Below are positions 43,543 to 52,131 of a stretch of 64,000 nucleotides of DNA, piece after piece (the stretch's first letter is position 1; every line of letters starts with the position of its first letter). Source of the stretch: Raineyella sp964402325 (lineage in GTDB: Bacteria; Actinomycetota; Actinomycetes; Propionibacteriales; Propionibacteriaceae); the NCBI GenBank assembly GCA_964402325.1, contig CAYOBI010000003.1, positions 1 to 64,000 of the forward strand, read 5' to 3'. Both the position numbers and the translations under genes were made by a program. The notes below the pieces were generated by a model. It was given only the letters and a program-made list of their open reading frames with translations, had not been told where the DNA came from and ran no database searches.

Positions 43543-44843
43543 CGGAGGAACCCTTCATAGTTGTGTTGCTGGAGCTTGGACTCGATCTGCTTGATGGTGT
43601 CCAGACCCACGCCCACGATGATCAACAACGAGGTGCCACCGAACGGGAAGTTCTGGTTGGCCTGGAACAGGATGAACGCCACCGACGGGATCAGCGCGAT
43701 CAACGCCAGGTAGATCGACCCGGGGGCGGTGAGCCGGCTGAGGACGTACGACAGGTACTTCTCCGTCGGGGCCCCGGCCCGGATCCCCGGGATGAAGCCG
43801 CCGTACTTCTTCATGTTGTCGGCGATCTCCTCGGTGTTGAAGGTGATCGCGACGTAGAAGTACGCGAAGAAGATGATCAGGATCGCGTACGTGATGACGT
43901 AGACCGGGTGCGACATCGAGCCGAAGTACTTGCTCACCCATTGCGCCGCCGCCCCGGTCGGCCTGAACGTGGAGAACAGCACCGGCAGGTAGAGCATCGA
44001 CGACGCGAAGATGACCGGGATGACGCCGGCCTGGTTGACCTTGACCGGGATGTAGGTCGAGGTGCCGCCGCGCAGCTTGCCACCGATCATCTTCTTGGCG
44101 TACTGGACGCCGATCCGCCGCTGGCCCTGCTCGATGAAGACCACGGCGGCCATCACGGCGAGGCCGACCAGGATCACCAGGCCCATCACGATCAGGCCCT
44201 GCTGGCCCGGGCGGGACTGGCGCACCGAGGCCAGGCCGTTCGGGAACTGGGCGGCGACGGAGGTGAAGATCAGCACCGACATGCCGTTGCCGACGCCCTT
44301 CTCGGTGATCAGCTCGCCGAGCCACATCACCAGGCTGGTGCCGGCCGTCATGGTCAGGATCATCACGATGATGGGGAACAGGCCGGTGTTGTAGACCAGA
44401 CCGCTGCAGCCGGGGATCAGCTGGTCGTTGACCGCCAGCGTGACGAAGGCGGTCGACTGCATGATCGCCAGCAGGATCGTGAGGTAGCGGGTGTACTGGG
44501 TGATCTTCTCCTGGCCCTGGCCGCCCTCCTTGCGGAGCGACTCGAGTCGCGGGATCACCACGGTGAGCAGCTGCAGGATGATCGAGGAGGTGATGTAGGG
44601 CATCACGCCGAGGGCGAAGATCGCCAGCTTCAGCAGGGCCCCGCCGGAGAACATGTTCAGCATCGAGGCGAAGCCGGCCGCCCCACCGGAGGCCAGCGCA
44701 CGGCAGGTGTCGACCTGCTGCACGTTGACGTTGGGGATCGGGATCGCCGATCCGAGCCGGAAGACGACAATGATCCCCAGCGAGAAGAGGATCTTGTTCC
44801 GAAGATCGGGTGTCCGGAAGGCATTGGTGAATGCGGAGAGCAC
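43539..44843 (-). CDS. secY: Preprotein translocase subunit SecY
   Basis: The 434-residue channel protein has ten predicted transmembrane helices; VVFRLGSAIPIPNV, MLNMFSGGALLKLAIFALG and the GFIPGIRAGAPTEKYL cytoplasmic loop are characteristic. It starts with GTG. A hairpin 3' of rplO and a 279-bp gap upstream of secY suggest an independent promoter; CTGATA-N17-TATGTG near 44925-44955 on the minus strand is a weak candidate. Confidence 0.98.
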   Translation of the reverse strand: MLSAFTNAFRTPDLRNKILFSLGIIVVFRLGSAIPIPNVNVQQVDTCRALASGGAAGFASMLNMFSGGALLKLAIFALGVMPYITSSIILQLLTVVIPRLESLRKEGGQGQEKITQYTRYLTILLAIMQSTAFVTLAVNDQLIPGCSGLVYNTGLFPIIVMILTMTAGTSLVMWLGELITEKGVGNGMSVLIFTSVAAQFPNGLASVRQSRPGQQGLIVMGLVILVGLAVMAAVVFIEQGQRRIGVQYAKKMIGGKLRGGTSTYIPVKVNQAGVIPVIFASSMLYLPVLFSTFRPTGAAAQWVSKYFGSMSHPVYVITYAILIIFFAYFYVAITFNTEEIADNMKKYGGFIPGIRAGAPTEKYLSYVLSRLTAPGSIYLALIALIPSVAFILFQANQNFPFGGTSLLIIVGVGLDTIKQIESKLQQHNYEGFLR

Positions 44844-45008
44844 CGTGCCCCTCTCATGTACGACGACGACACGCCCGGGGTGGACCGGTCCTTGCCGGGG
44901 CCACCCGCGTGGACATCACACCCACATAGGCGTGCTCAGTGACTCTATCAGTGTTGTCAGGTGCGCCACGGACGACAAACCGCAGCGGACCGCGGGCCCC
45001 GGAACGGA

Positions 45009-45042
45009 CGAAGGGCGGCCCCCACATGGGGACCGCCCTTCG
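45009..45042 (-). terminator. Hairpin between rplO and secY
   Basis: CGAAGGGCGG pairs with CCGCCCTTCG, extended by CCCC/GGGG around a short loop. It starts 81 bp after the rplO stop and should end the S10-spc message. Confidence 0.7.
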
Positions 45043-45122
45043 GCGTTCGGTCAGATCGTCCGGCCTGGTCGTTAGGCCTGGTCGTCAGGCGTGCCCGGTC
45101 AGGCGGATCGAGGATCCGAGGG

Positions 45123-45563
45123 TCAGAGGACCTCGGCGGTGCCGCCGGCGGCCTCGATCTTTTCCTTGGCGGAGGCCGAGAACTTGTGGACCGTGACCTG
45201 GAGCTTGACGGCCAGCTCGCCGCCGCCCAGGACCTTGACCGGCCAACCGTCGCGGACGGCGCCCTTGGCGACCAGGTCGTCCACGGACACCTCGCCGCCC
45301 TCCGGGTAGAGGGCCACGAGCTTGTCCAGGTTCACCACCTGGTACTCGACGCGGAACGGGTTCTTGAAGCCACGCAGCTTCGGGATCCGCATGTGCATCG
45401 GCATCTGGCCACCCTCGAAGTTCTCCGGGGTGTTCTTGCGAGCGCCGGTGCCCTTGGTGCCACGGCCCGAGGTCTTGCCCTTCGAGCCCTCACCACGGCC
45501 GACACGGATCCGGTCACGCTTGGATCCGGGAGCCGGCTGGAGATCATGCAGCTTGATCGCCAT
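45123..45563 (-). CDS. rplO: 50S ribosomal protein L15
   Basis: The 146-residue protein starts MAIKLHDLQPAPGSKR and has the Gly/Arg-rich rRNA-binding stretch GRGEGSKGKTSGRGTKG. It is the last gene of the spc-type cluster before the hairpin preceding secY. Confidence 0.98.
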   Translation of the reverse strand: MAIKLHDLQPAPGSKRDRIRVGRGEGSKGKTSGRGTKGTGARKNTPENFEGGQMPMHMRIPKLRGFKNPFRVEYQVVNLDKLVALYPEGGEVSVDDLVAKGAVRDGWPVKVLGGGELAVKLQVTVHKFSASAKEKIEAAGGTAEVL

Positions 45564-45565
45564 GA

Positions 45566-45748
45566 TCAGTCCACCTCCTCAACGGTGACCAGGTGGCGGA
45601 CCGTACGGACCATGCCACGGATGGCCGGGTTGTCGGGCTGCTCGACGGACTGGCCGATCTTGCGCAGGCCGAGGCCGCGCAGGGTCTTGCCCATCTGCGG
45701 CTTCTCGCCGACGACGCCCTTGATCTGGGTGATCTGCAGCTTCGCCAT
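45566..45748 (-). CDS. rpmD: 50S ribosomal protein L30
   Basis: The 60-residue protein reads MAKLQITQIKGVVGEKPQM and has the LGLRKIGQSVEQPDNP core. Its start overlaps the rpsE stop by one base, and it ends 2 bp before rplO. Confidence 0.97.
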   Translation of the reverse strand: MAKLQITQIKGVVGEKPQMGKTLRGLGLRKIGQSVEQPDNPAIRGMVRTVRHLVTVEEVD

Positions 45749-46359
45749 CAGGAAGCCACCTCCTGCTTCGCCGCCTCACGGGCCCGCAGCAGCGCGGCCG
45801 GAGCCACGTCCTGGACGGCCTTGGTGCGGCGCTTGGCGACGTCCTCGGGCTCCTCGAGCATCTTGAGCGCAACCTCGGTGGCGTGCACCACGTTGATCGC
45901 GTTCGACGAGCCGAGGGACTTGGCCAGGACGTCCTGGATGCCGGCGCACTCGAGCACGGCGCGAACGGCGCCACCGGCGATCACACCGGTACCGGGAGCG
46001 GCCGGACGCAGCATGACCACGCCGGCGGCCTTCTCGCCCTGGACCGGGTGCGGGATCGACTTCTGGATGCGCGGGACGCGGAAGAAGTTCTTCTTCGCCT
46101 CCTCGACACCCTTGGCGATCGCCGCCGGGACTTCCTTGGCCTTGCCGTAGCCGATGCCCACCGTGCCGTCACCGTCGCCCACCACGACCAGCGCGGTGAA
46201 GCTGAAGCGTCGGCCGCCCTTGACGACCTTGGCGACCCGGTTGATGGTCACCACGCGCTCGATGAACTGGTTCTTGTCCTCGGTGTTCCGGCCGCCCCGA
46301 CGATCGTCACGGCCGCGACGCTCGCCACGGCCGCCGCTGCGGCCCTGGTTCTCACTCAT
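45748..46359 (-). CDS. rpsE: 30S ribosomal protein S5
   Basis: The 203-residue protein has a 30-residue Arg/Gly N-terminal extension (GRSGGRGERRGRDDRRGG), then the S5 domain (VERVVTINRVAKVVKGG-type segment and GIGYGKAKEVPAAIAKGVE). S5 helps set decoding accuracy. Confidence 0.98.
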   Translation of the reverse strand: MSENQGRSGGRGERRGRDDRRGGRNTEDKNQFIERVVTINRVAKVVKGGRRFSFTALVVVGDGDGTVGIGYGKAKEVPAAIAKGVEEAKKNFFRVPRIQKSIPHPVQGEKAAGVVMLRPAAPGTGVIAGGAVRAVLECAGIQDVLAKSLGSSNAINVVHATEVALKMLEEPEDVAKRRTKAVQDVAPAALLRAREAAKQEVAS

Positions 46360-46384
46360 CGCTTTCTATTCCTCTCGTCGATGC

Positions 46385-46768
46385 TCAGAAGTCCAGACCG
46401 GCTTCGCGCGCGCCATCGGCGAGCGCAGCAACACGACCCTGGTACTTGTAGCCGGCGCGATCGAACACGACGTGCTCGACCCCTGCGGACTTCGCCCGCT
46501 CGGCGACCAGTGCGCCGACCTTGCGAGCCTTGGCGGACTTGTCGCCCTCGAGGGAGCGCAGGTCGGCCTCCATCGTCGACGCCGACGCGAGCGTACGTCC
46601 CTGGGTATCGTCGATCACCTGCACGAACATGTGCTTGGCGGACCGGGACACGACGAGACGCGGGCGCTCGGCGGAGCCGAAGATCTTCTTGCGACCGCGC
46701 ACCTGGCGACGCTGCTTGGAGGCAGCCTTCGGAGCGGCGTTCTTGTTGTGCGTCAGGGAGATACCCAT
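46385..46768 (-). CDS. rplR: 50S ribosomal protein L18
   Basis: The 127-residue protein, from the ATG before GISLTHNKN, contains ERPRLVVSRSAKHMFVQVID and ends FDRAGYKYQGRVAALADGAREAGLDF. It binds 5S rRNA. A GTG two codons earlier is an alternative start. It begins 2 bp after the rplF stop. Confidence 0.97.
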   Translation of the reverse strand: MGISLTHNKNAAPKAASKQRRQVRGRKKIFGSAERPRLVVSRSAKHMFVQVIDDTQGRTLASASTMEADLRSLEGDKSAKARKVGALVAERAKSAGVEHVVFDRAGYKYQGRVAALADGAREAGLDF

Positions 46769-46770
46769 CG

Positions 46771-47313
46771 TCACTTACCTGCCTTTCCGGCCTTGCGGCG
46801 GACGTGCTCGCCCTCGTACCGGACACCCTTGCCCTTGTACGGCTCGGGCTTGCGGATCTTGCGGATGTTGGCGGCGACCTCGCCCACCAGCTGCTTGTCG
46901 ATGCCCTGCACCGCGAAGTGCGTCGGGTTCTCGACGGTGAAGGTGATGCCCTCGGGGGCGTCGACGATCACCGGGTGCGAGAAGCCGAGGTTGAACTCGA
47001 GCTGCTTGGGGCCCTTGGCCTGGACGCGGTAACCGACGCCCTGGATCTCGAGCTTCTTCGCGTAGCCCTGGGTCACACCGGTGACCATGTTGCTGACGAG
47101 GGTGCGGGTCAGGCCGTGCAGCGAGCGGTTCATCCGCTCGTCGTCGGGGCGCTCGACGATCAGCTCGCCGGCGTCGTTGCGGCCGACGGTGATCGGCTCG
47201 GCGACGCTGTGCTCCAGCTCGCCCTTCGGACCCTTGACCGTGACCTGCTGGCCGTCAAGGGTGACCTCGACGCCGGACGGGACGCTGATCGGGAGCCTTC
47301 CAATTCGGGACAT
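46771..47313 (-). CDS. rplF: 50S ribosomal protein L6
   Basis: The 180-residue protein starts MSRIGRLPISVPSGVEV and ends with the conserved KGKGVRYEGEHVRRKAGKAGK region. It sits near the factor-binding site of the large subunit. It is 27 bp downstream of rpsH. Confidence 0.98.
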   Translation of the reverse strand: MSRIGRLPISVPSGVEVTLDGQQVTVKGPKGELEHSVAEPITVGRNDAGELIVERPDDERMNRSLHGLTRTLVSNMVTGVTQGYAKKLEIQGVGYRVQAKGPKQLEFNLGFSHPVIVDAPEGITFTVENPTHFAVQGIDKQLVGEVAANIRKIRKPEPYKGKGVRYEGEHVRRKAGKAGK

Positions 47314-47340
47314 GGTGTTCTCTCCTCTCGGTCTCGTCCG

Positions 47341-47748
47341 TCACCACACGTAGGCGAGGACTTCCCCACCCACGCTCTTCGACTTGGCCTCGCGGTCGGT
47401 CAGCAGACCCTGCGAAGTCGAGATGATGGCGATGCCGAGGCCACCGAGGACCTTCGGCAGGTGGGTCGACTTGGCGTAGACCCGCAGACCCGGCTTGGAG
47501 ATACGGCGGACGCCGGCGATGGAACGCTCGCGGTCCTCTCCGTACTTCAGGGTCACGGTCAGAGTCTTGCCGACCTCGCCCTCGGCGGGCTCGGTGACCT
47601 GGTAATCGGCGATGTAGCCCTCCTGCTTGAGGATCTCGGCGATGCCCGCCTTGATCTTCGAGTGGGGCATGGACGCCTCGTCGTGGTACGCCTGGTTGGC
47701 GTTACGCAGACGCGTCAGCATGTCTGCGATCGGATCGGTCATGCTCAT
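47341..47748 (-). CDS. rpsH: 30S ribosomal protein S8
   Basis: The 135-residue protein begins MSMTDPIADMLTRLRNANQA and ends GLLTDREAKSKSVGGEVLAYVW. In E. coli S8 is the translational repressor of the spc operon. Here it follows an unusual 161-bp spacer with a nested hairpin. Confidence 0.98.
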   Translation of the reverse strand: MSMTDPIADMLTRLRNANQAYHDEASMPHSKIKAGIAEILKQEGYIADYQVTEPAEGEVGKTLTVTLKYGEDRERSIAGVRRISKPGLRVYAKSTHLPKVLGGLGIAIISTSQGLLTDREAKSKSVGGEVLAYVW

Positions 47749-47855
47749 GGCTCAGGAAGCCTCTTTCTCACTGCGGTTTCCGGGGCGGTGCCCCGGACCT
47801 GCGGCGTTGGAAGTTGAAAATCGTGGGATGCGATGTGGCGCGGGCCCGTGGCCCA

Positions 47856-47903
47856 CGTACGCGGCACCCGCCCGCTGCGGGCAGCGGGAGCGCACCGCGT
47901 ACG
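47856..47903 (-). promoter_or_regulatory. Nested hairpin between S14 and S8 genes
   Basis: An outer perfect 9-bp stem (CGTACGCGG / CCGCGTACG) encloses an inner 8-bp stem (CCCGCTGC / GCAGCGGG) with a GG turn. It begins 6 bp after the S14 stop within a 161-bp spacer. It could be an attenuator or an S8-binding leader. Confidence 0.5.
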
Positions 47904-47909
47904 CGTGAC

Positions 47910-48095
47910 TCACCAGGACGACTTGGTGACGCCGGGCAGCTCGCCCTTGTGCGCCATGTCGCGGAGGCAGACACGGCACAGGCCGAACTTGCGGTACACC
48001 GAGTGCGGCCGGCCGCACTTCTGGCAGCGGGTGTAGCCCCGGACGCCGAACTTCGGCTTGCGGGACTGCTTGACCTTCAGACCGGTCTTTGCCAT
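47910..48095 (-). CDS. rpsZ: 30S ribosomal protein S14, type Z (zinc form)
   Basis: The 61-residue protein begins MAKTGLKVKQSRKPKFGVRG and carries zinc ligands CQKC and CRVC, so it is the short zinc-binding S14. It lies 7 bp after rplE. Confidence 0.97.
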   Translation of the reverse strand: MAKTGLKVKQSRKPKFGVRGYTRCQKCGRPHSVYRKFGLCRVCLRDMAHKGELPGVTKSSW

Positions 48096-48102
48096 CAGTT
48101 AC

Positions 48103-48735
48103 TCACTTCTTCCCACGGGAGTAGCGCGGGCCCTTGGCCTTGGCCTTGGCCTTCTTCGGGTTGTCGTTGAAGGGGAACCCGAGCTGCTTGAGCAGCGCGC
48201 GACCCTCCTCGTCGTTGGTCGCCGAGGTGACGATGGTGATGTCCATGCCACGGGTGCGATCGATCCTGTCCTGGTCGATCTCGTGGAACATCACCTGCTC
48301 GGTGAGACCGAAGGTGTAGTTGCCCTTGCCGTCGAACTGCCACGGGTTGAGGCCACGGAAGTCACGGATGCGGGGCAGCGCCAGGGCGAGCAGCCGGTCC
48401 AGGAACTCCCACATCCGGTCGCCCCGCAGGGTGACGTGCGCGCCGATGGCCTGGCCCTCGCGGAGCTTGAACTGGGCGATCGACTTGCGGGCGTTGGTGA
48501 CCTGCGGCTTCTGACCGGTGATCGCGGTCAGGTCCTTGAGGGCACCGTCCATCACCTTGGAGTCACGGGCGGCGTCGCCGACGCCCATGTTCACGGTGAT
48601 CTTCACCAGGCCCGGGATCAGCATCGGGTTGGCGTAGGTGTACTCGGCCTGGAGCGCCGGAGCGATCTCCTCGCGGTACTTCGTCTTCAGACGGGGCACC
48701 TCGCGCGTGGTGGTCTCGGTGGTGCTGGTCGACAT
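48103..48735 (-). CDS. rplE: 50S ribosomal protein L5
   Basis: The 210-residue protein has KITVNMGVGDA, QKPQVTNARKSIAQFKLREG and FHEIDQDRIDRTRGMDI, and binds 5S rRNA. A Lys/Arg-rich C-terminal extension (PKKAKAKAKGPRYSRGKK) is present. It overlaps the rplX stop by one base. Confidence 0.98.
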   Translation of the reverse strand: MSTSTTETTTREVPRLKTKYREEIAPALQAEYTYANPMLIPGLVKITVNMGVGDAARDSKVMDGALKDLTAITGQKPQVTNARKSIAQFKLREGQAIGAHVTLRGDRMWEFLDRLLALALPRIRDFRGLNPWQFDGKGNYTFGLTEQVMFHEIDQDRIDRTRGMDITIVTSATNDEEGRALLKQLGFPFNDNPKKAKAKAKGPRYSRGKK

Positions 48736-49136
48736 CAGAACTCCTCCCCCGTGGCCTTGGCGTAGCGGACGCTGCGGAAGGCCTCGTAGGTCGTGCCGTC
48801 GGCGCGGGTGCGGGTGACCTTCTCGCGCTTGTGGCCGACGCGGGTGACGACCTCGGCGCCGTCCTTCTTCACCACGGGCTGCACGTTCGAGACGTGGATC
48901 GGCGCCTCGGACGACACGATGCCGCCCTTCTCCACCCGGCCGCCGGCCTGGCGGTCGGTCAGGTGACGCTTGACGATGTTCACGCCCTGGACGGTCACGC
49001 GCTCGTTCGAGGGATCGACGGCGAGGATCTCGCCGACGGTGCCCTTGTCCTTGCCCGAGATGACCTTGACGCGGTCACCCTTCTTCACGTGGAGCTTCTT
49101 CTGGCCGCGCTGCTGCGCGTTCTTCGAGACTGCCAT
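48735..49136 (-). CDS. rplX: 50S ribosomal protein L24
   Basis: The 133-residue KOW-domain protein has KKGDRVKVISGKDKGTVGEI and GVNIVKRHLTDRQAGG. It is somewhat longer than the usual 100-110 residues owing to a C-terminal extension (TYEAFRSVRYAKATGEEF). It begins one base after the rplN stop region. Confidence 0.97.
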   Translation of the reverse strand: MAVSKNAQQRGQKKLHVKKGDRVKVISGKDKGTVGEILAVDPSNERVTVQGVNIVKRHLTDRQAGGRVEKGGIVSSEAPIHVSNVQPVVKKDGAEVVTRVGHKREKVTRTRADGTTYEAFRSVRYAKATGEEF

Positions 49137-49137
49137 C

Positions 49138-49506
49138 TCAGATCACCTCCGGAGCGAGCGAGATGATGCGCATGAACTTCTTGTCACGCAGCTCGCGGCC
49201 GACCGGACCGAAGATGCGGGTGCCGCGGGGCTCCCCGTCGTTCTTCAGGATGACGGCGGCGTTCTCGTCGAACTTGATGTACGAACCGTCGGGACGACGG
49301 GTCTCCTTGACGGTACGGACCACGACGGCCTTGACGACCTCACCCTTCTTGACGTTGCCACCGGGGATGGCGTCCTTCACGGTGCAGACGATGGTGTCGC
49401 CGAGGCCGGCGTAGCGACGACCGGATCCACCGAGAACACGGATGCAAAGGAGCTCCTTCGCACCAGTGTTGTCGGCGACCTTCAGTCGCGACTCCTGCTG
49501 GATCAT
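49138..49506 (-). CDS. rplN: 50S ribosomal protein L14
   Basis: The 122-residue protein starts MIQQESRLKVADNTGAKELL and ends FMRIISLAPEVI, both highly conserved. It lies 64 bp after rpsQ. Confidence 0.98.
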   Translation of the reverse strand: MIQQESRLKVADNTGAKELLCIRVLGGSGRRYAGLGDTIVCTVKDAIPGGNVKKGEVVKAVVVRTVKETRRPDGSYIKFDENAAVILKNDGEPRGTRIFGPVGRELRDKKFMRIISLAPEVI

Positions 49507-49570
49507 CTTCTATCTCCTGGTTGTCCCACCGGTTCCCCCGTTGCCGAGGGCCTGGCGGAACTCGATGTGG

Positions 49571-49858
49571 TTACTTGGCCTTCTCGATGATCTCGATGAG
49601 GCGCCAACGCTTGGTGCGCGAGGTGGGGCGGGTCTCCATGATCCGAACGCGGTCGCCGATGCCGGCCTCGTTGTTCTCGTCGTGGGCCTTGTACCGCGCG
49701 GTCTGACGCATCACCTTGCCGTACAGGGAGTGCTTCTTGCGCTCCTCGACGGTGACGACGATGGTCTTCTCCATCTTGTCGCTGACGACGTAGCCGGTCA
49801 GCACCTTGCGGCGACCGCGCTCGACGGCGCCGGCCTCGTTCTGGGTCTGCTCGCTCAT
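49571..49858 (-). CDS. rpsQ: 30S ribosomal protein S17
   Basis: The 95-residue OB-fold protein has RKVLTGYVVSDKMEKTIVV and SRTKRWRLIEIIEKAK. Its start overlaps the rpmC stop by 4 bp (ATGA). Confidence 0.97.
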   Translation of the reverse strand: MSEQTQNEAGAVERGRRKVLTGYVVSDKMEKTIVVTVEERKKHSLYGKVMRQTARYKAHDENNEAGIGDRVRIMETRPTSRTKRWRLIEIIEKAK

Positions 49859-50151
49859 GCGTCTGCCTTCTCATCCTTCTCGGCGCGGTTCGTCACAGCG
49901 GCCTCATCGGCCGCGTCAGCGGCGGCGGCCAGGTCCGGGTCGTCGACGATCCCGAGGTTGCGCTCCTGGAGCACGGTGTAGATCCGGGCGATGTCCTTGC
50001 GGACCTCACGCAGACGGCCGTGCGACTCGAGCTGCCCGGTCGCGTGCTGGAAGCGGAGGTTGAACAGCTCCTTCTTCAGCTCGACGACCTGATCGTTGAG
50101 GGCCTTGCGGCTCATCTTGCGCAGATCGGCTGCGCTGGTGGTCTTCGCCAT
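49855..50151 (-). CDS. rpmC: 50S ribosomal protein L29 with acidic tail
   Basis: The 98-residue protein has the L29 helical pair (LKKELFNLRFQHATGQLESH, then RLREVRKDIARIYTVL) and about 30 extra C-terminal residues rich in Asp/Ala/Glu, compared with about 65 in most bacteria. It overlaps rplP by one base and rpsQ by 4 bp. Confidence 0.97.
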   Translation of the reverse strand: MAKTTSAADLRKMSRKALNDQVVELKKELFNLRFQHATGQLESHGRLREVRKDIARIYTVLQERNLGIVDDPDLAAAADAADEAAVTNRAEKDEKADA

Positions 50152-50570
50152 CAGTTCTCACCTGCCTCGCGCTTGATGAAGCGCGCCTTCATCGGGAGCT
50201 TGTGGATCGCCAGACGCATGGCCTCGCGCGCCACCTCCTCCGGAACACCGGCGATCTCGAACATCACGGCACCGGCCTTGACGTTCGCGATCCACCACTC
50301 CGGGGTGCCCTTGCCGGAACCCATGCGGGACTCGGCGGGGTGCTTGGTCATCGGGCGGTCCGGGTAGATGTTGATCCAGACCTTGCCGCCACGCTTCATG
50401 TGACGGGTCATGGCGATACGAGCGGACTCGATCTGCCGGTTGGTGACGTAGGCGTTGGTCAGGGCCTGGATGCCGTAGTCACCGAAGGCAAGCTCGGTGC
50501 CGCCCTTGGCGGCGCCGGAGCGTCCCGGGTGGTGCTGCTTGCGGTACTTCACTCGACGGGGGATCAGCAT
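50151..50570 (-). CDS. rplP: 50S ribosomal protein L16
   Basis: The 139-residue protein starts MLIPRRVKYRKQHHPGRSG and has RMGSGKGTPEWWIANVKAG. It helps form the A site and the central protuberance. It lies 5 bp after rpsC. Confidence 0.98.
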   Translation of the reverse strand: MLIPRRVKYRKQHHPGRSGAAKGGTELAFGDYGIQALTNAYVTNRQIESARIAMTRHMKRGGKVWINIYPDRPMTKHPAESRMGSGKGTPEWWIANVKAGAVMFEIAGVPEEVAREAMRLAIHKLPMKARFIKREAGEN

Positions 50571-50575
50571 GGCTA

Positions 50576-51382
50576 TCAGGCTCCTGCGTTCTCGGTCGCG
50601 GAGGCAGCCTCGCCCTGGGCGGGTGCTGCCGCAGCATCCTGACGACGACGGCCACCGCGGTCGGGGCGATCCCCACGGCCACGGCCACCGCGCGCCGGGC
50701 GCTGGCGCTGGCTGGTGTTCTGGCGGGCGGCCTTCTGGGCGGCGCGCTCGGCGCGGGTCCCGGACACGTCACCCTTGTAGATCCACACCTTCACACCGAT
50801 CCGTCCGAAGGTCGTCCGGGCCTCGTAGAAGCCGTAGTCGACATCGGCACGCAGGGTGTGCAGCGGCACACGGCCCTCACGGTAGAACTCGGAGCGGCTC
50901 ATCTCGGCGCCACCCAGACGGCCGGAGCACTGGATCCGGATGCCCTTGGCACCGGCGCGCATGGCCGACTGCTGCGCCTTGCGCATCGCGCGGCGGAAGG
51001 CCACGCGGGCGCCGAGCTGCTCGGCCACGCCCTGGGCGACCAGCTGGGCATCGGTGTCGGGGTCCTTGACCTCGAGGATGTTCAGCTGCACCTGCTTGCC
51101 GGTCAGCTTCTCCAGCTGGCCGCGGACGCGCTCCGCCTCGGCACCGTTACGGCCGATGACGATGCCCGGACGGGCGGCGTACAGGTAGATGGTCACCCGC
51201 TCGGAACGACGCTCGATCTCCACGTTGGAGATGCCGGCGCGCTCGAGGTTGGAGTGGATCCACTCGCGGATCTTGGTGTCCTCGCCGACGAACTCGGCGT
51301 ACTGCTTGTCGGCGTACCAGCGGCTCACGTGGTCCGTCGTGACACCGAGACGGAAGCCGTTCGGGTTGATCTTCTGACCCAT
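50576..51382 (-). CDS. rpsC: 30S ribosomal protein S3
   Basis: The 268-residue protein starts MGQKINPNGFRLGVT and has the KH-domain GxxG loop in PGIVIGRNGAEAERVRGQL. A basic then Ala/Gln-rich disordered tail of about 55 residues follows the core (RGDRPDRGGRRRQDAAAAP). It lies 2 bp after rplV. Confidence 0.98.
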   Translation of the reverse strand: MGQKINPNGFRLGVTTDHVSRWYADKQYAEFVGEDTKIREWIHSNLERAGISNVEIERRSERVTIYLYAARPGIVIGRNGAEAERVRGQLEKLTGKQVQLNILEVKDPDTDAQLVAQGVAEQLGARVAFRRAMRKAQQSAMRAGAKGIRIQCSGRLGGAEMSRSEFYREGRVPLHTLRADVDYGFYEARTTFGRIGVKVWIYKGDVSGTRAERAAQKAARQNTSQRQRPARGGRGRGDRPDRGGRRRQDAAAAPAQGEAASATENAGA

Positions 51383-51384
51383 GC

Positions 51385-51807
51385 TCAGGCCTCCTTCTTC
51401 TGCGACTCGGTCTCGTGCGAGCGGGGCTCGACGACGACGGTGATGTGGCTGGAACGCTTGAGGATGCGGCTGGCCGACCCCTTGGCCCGGGGACGGATCC
51501 GACGCATCGTCATGCCCTCGTCGACGAACGCCTGGGAGATGTACAGGTCGTTACGGCGCAGGCCGTCGGTGTTCTCCGCGTTGGCGGCCGCGGAGGCCAC
51601 CACCTTGGAGACCGGCAGCGCTGCGGCCTGGGGGGCGAACTTCAGGGTGTCCAGGGCGGAGTCGACGTCCATCCCGCGCACCATGTCCACCACGCGGCGG
51701 ACCTTCTGCGGCGACATCCGGACTGCCTTCGCGATCGCGTAGTTACCGGGGCGATCGCCGAGCAGGGCCGCGCGACGGCTCGGCCGTGCCTTGTCAGTGT
51801 TGCTCAT
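51385..51807 (-). CDS. rplV: 50S ribosomal protein L22
   Basis: The 140-residue protein has AKAVRMSPQKVRRVVDMVRG and the exit-tunnel loop region RIRPRAKGSASRI. It lies 21 bp after rpsS. Confidence 0.98.
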   Translation of the reverse strand: MSNTDKARPSRRAALLGDRPGNYAIAKAVRMSPQKVRRVVDMVRGMDVDSALDTLKFAPQAAALPVSKVVASAAANAENTDGLRRNDLYISQAFVDEGMTMRRIRPRAKGSASRILKRSSHITVVVEPRSHETESQKKEA

Positions 51808-51828
51808 TGGCTCTCAACTTCCTCGGTC

Positions 51829-52110
51829 TCAGCGACGACGCGACTTGCGGTCGTCCTTGATGTGGCCCTTGAACGTACGGGTGGGCGCGAACTCACCCAG
51901 CTTGTGGCCGACCATGGCGTCGGTGATGAACACCGGCACGTGCTTGCGACCGTCGTGCACCGCGATGGTGTGCCCGATCATGTCCGGCAGGATCATCGAG
52001 CGGCGCGACCAGGTCTTGATGACGTTCTTGGTGCCCTTCTCGTTCTGCGCGTCCACCTTCTTCCACAGGTGGTCGTCGACGAAGGGGCCCTTCTTCAGAC
52101 TGCGAGGCAT
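51829..52110 (-). CDS. rpsS: 30S ribosomal protein S19
   Basis: The 93-residue protein starts MPRSLKKGPFVDDHLWKKV and ends with the basic GHIKDDRKSRRR tail. It binds with S13 at the head of the small subunit. Confidence 0.98.
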   Translation of the reverse strand: MPRSLKKGPFVDDHLWKKVDAQNEKGTKNVIKTWSRRSMILPDMIGHTIAVHDGRKHVPVFITDAMVGHKLGEFAPTRTFKGHIKDDRKSRRR

Positions 52111-52131
52111 TTTCTACCGTCCCTTCCTCGA

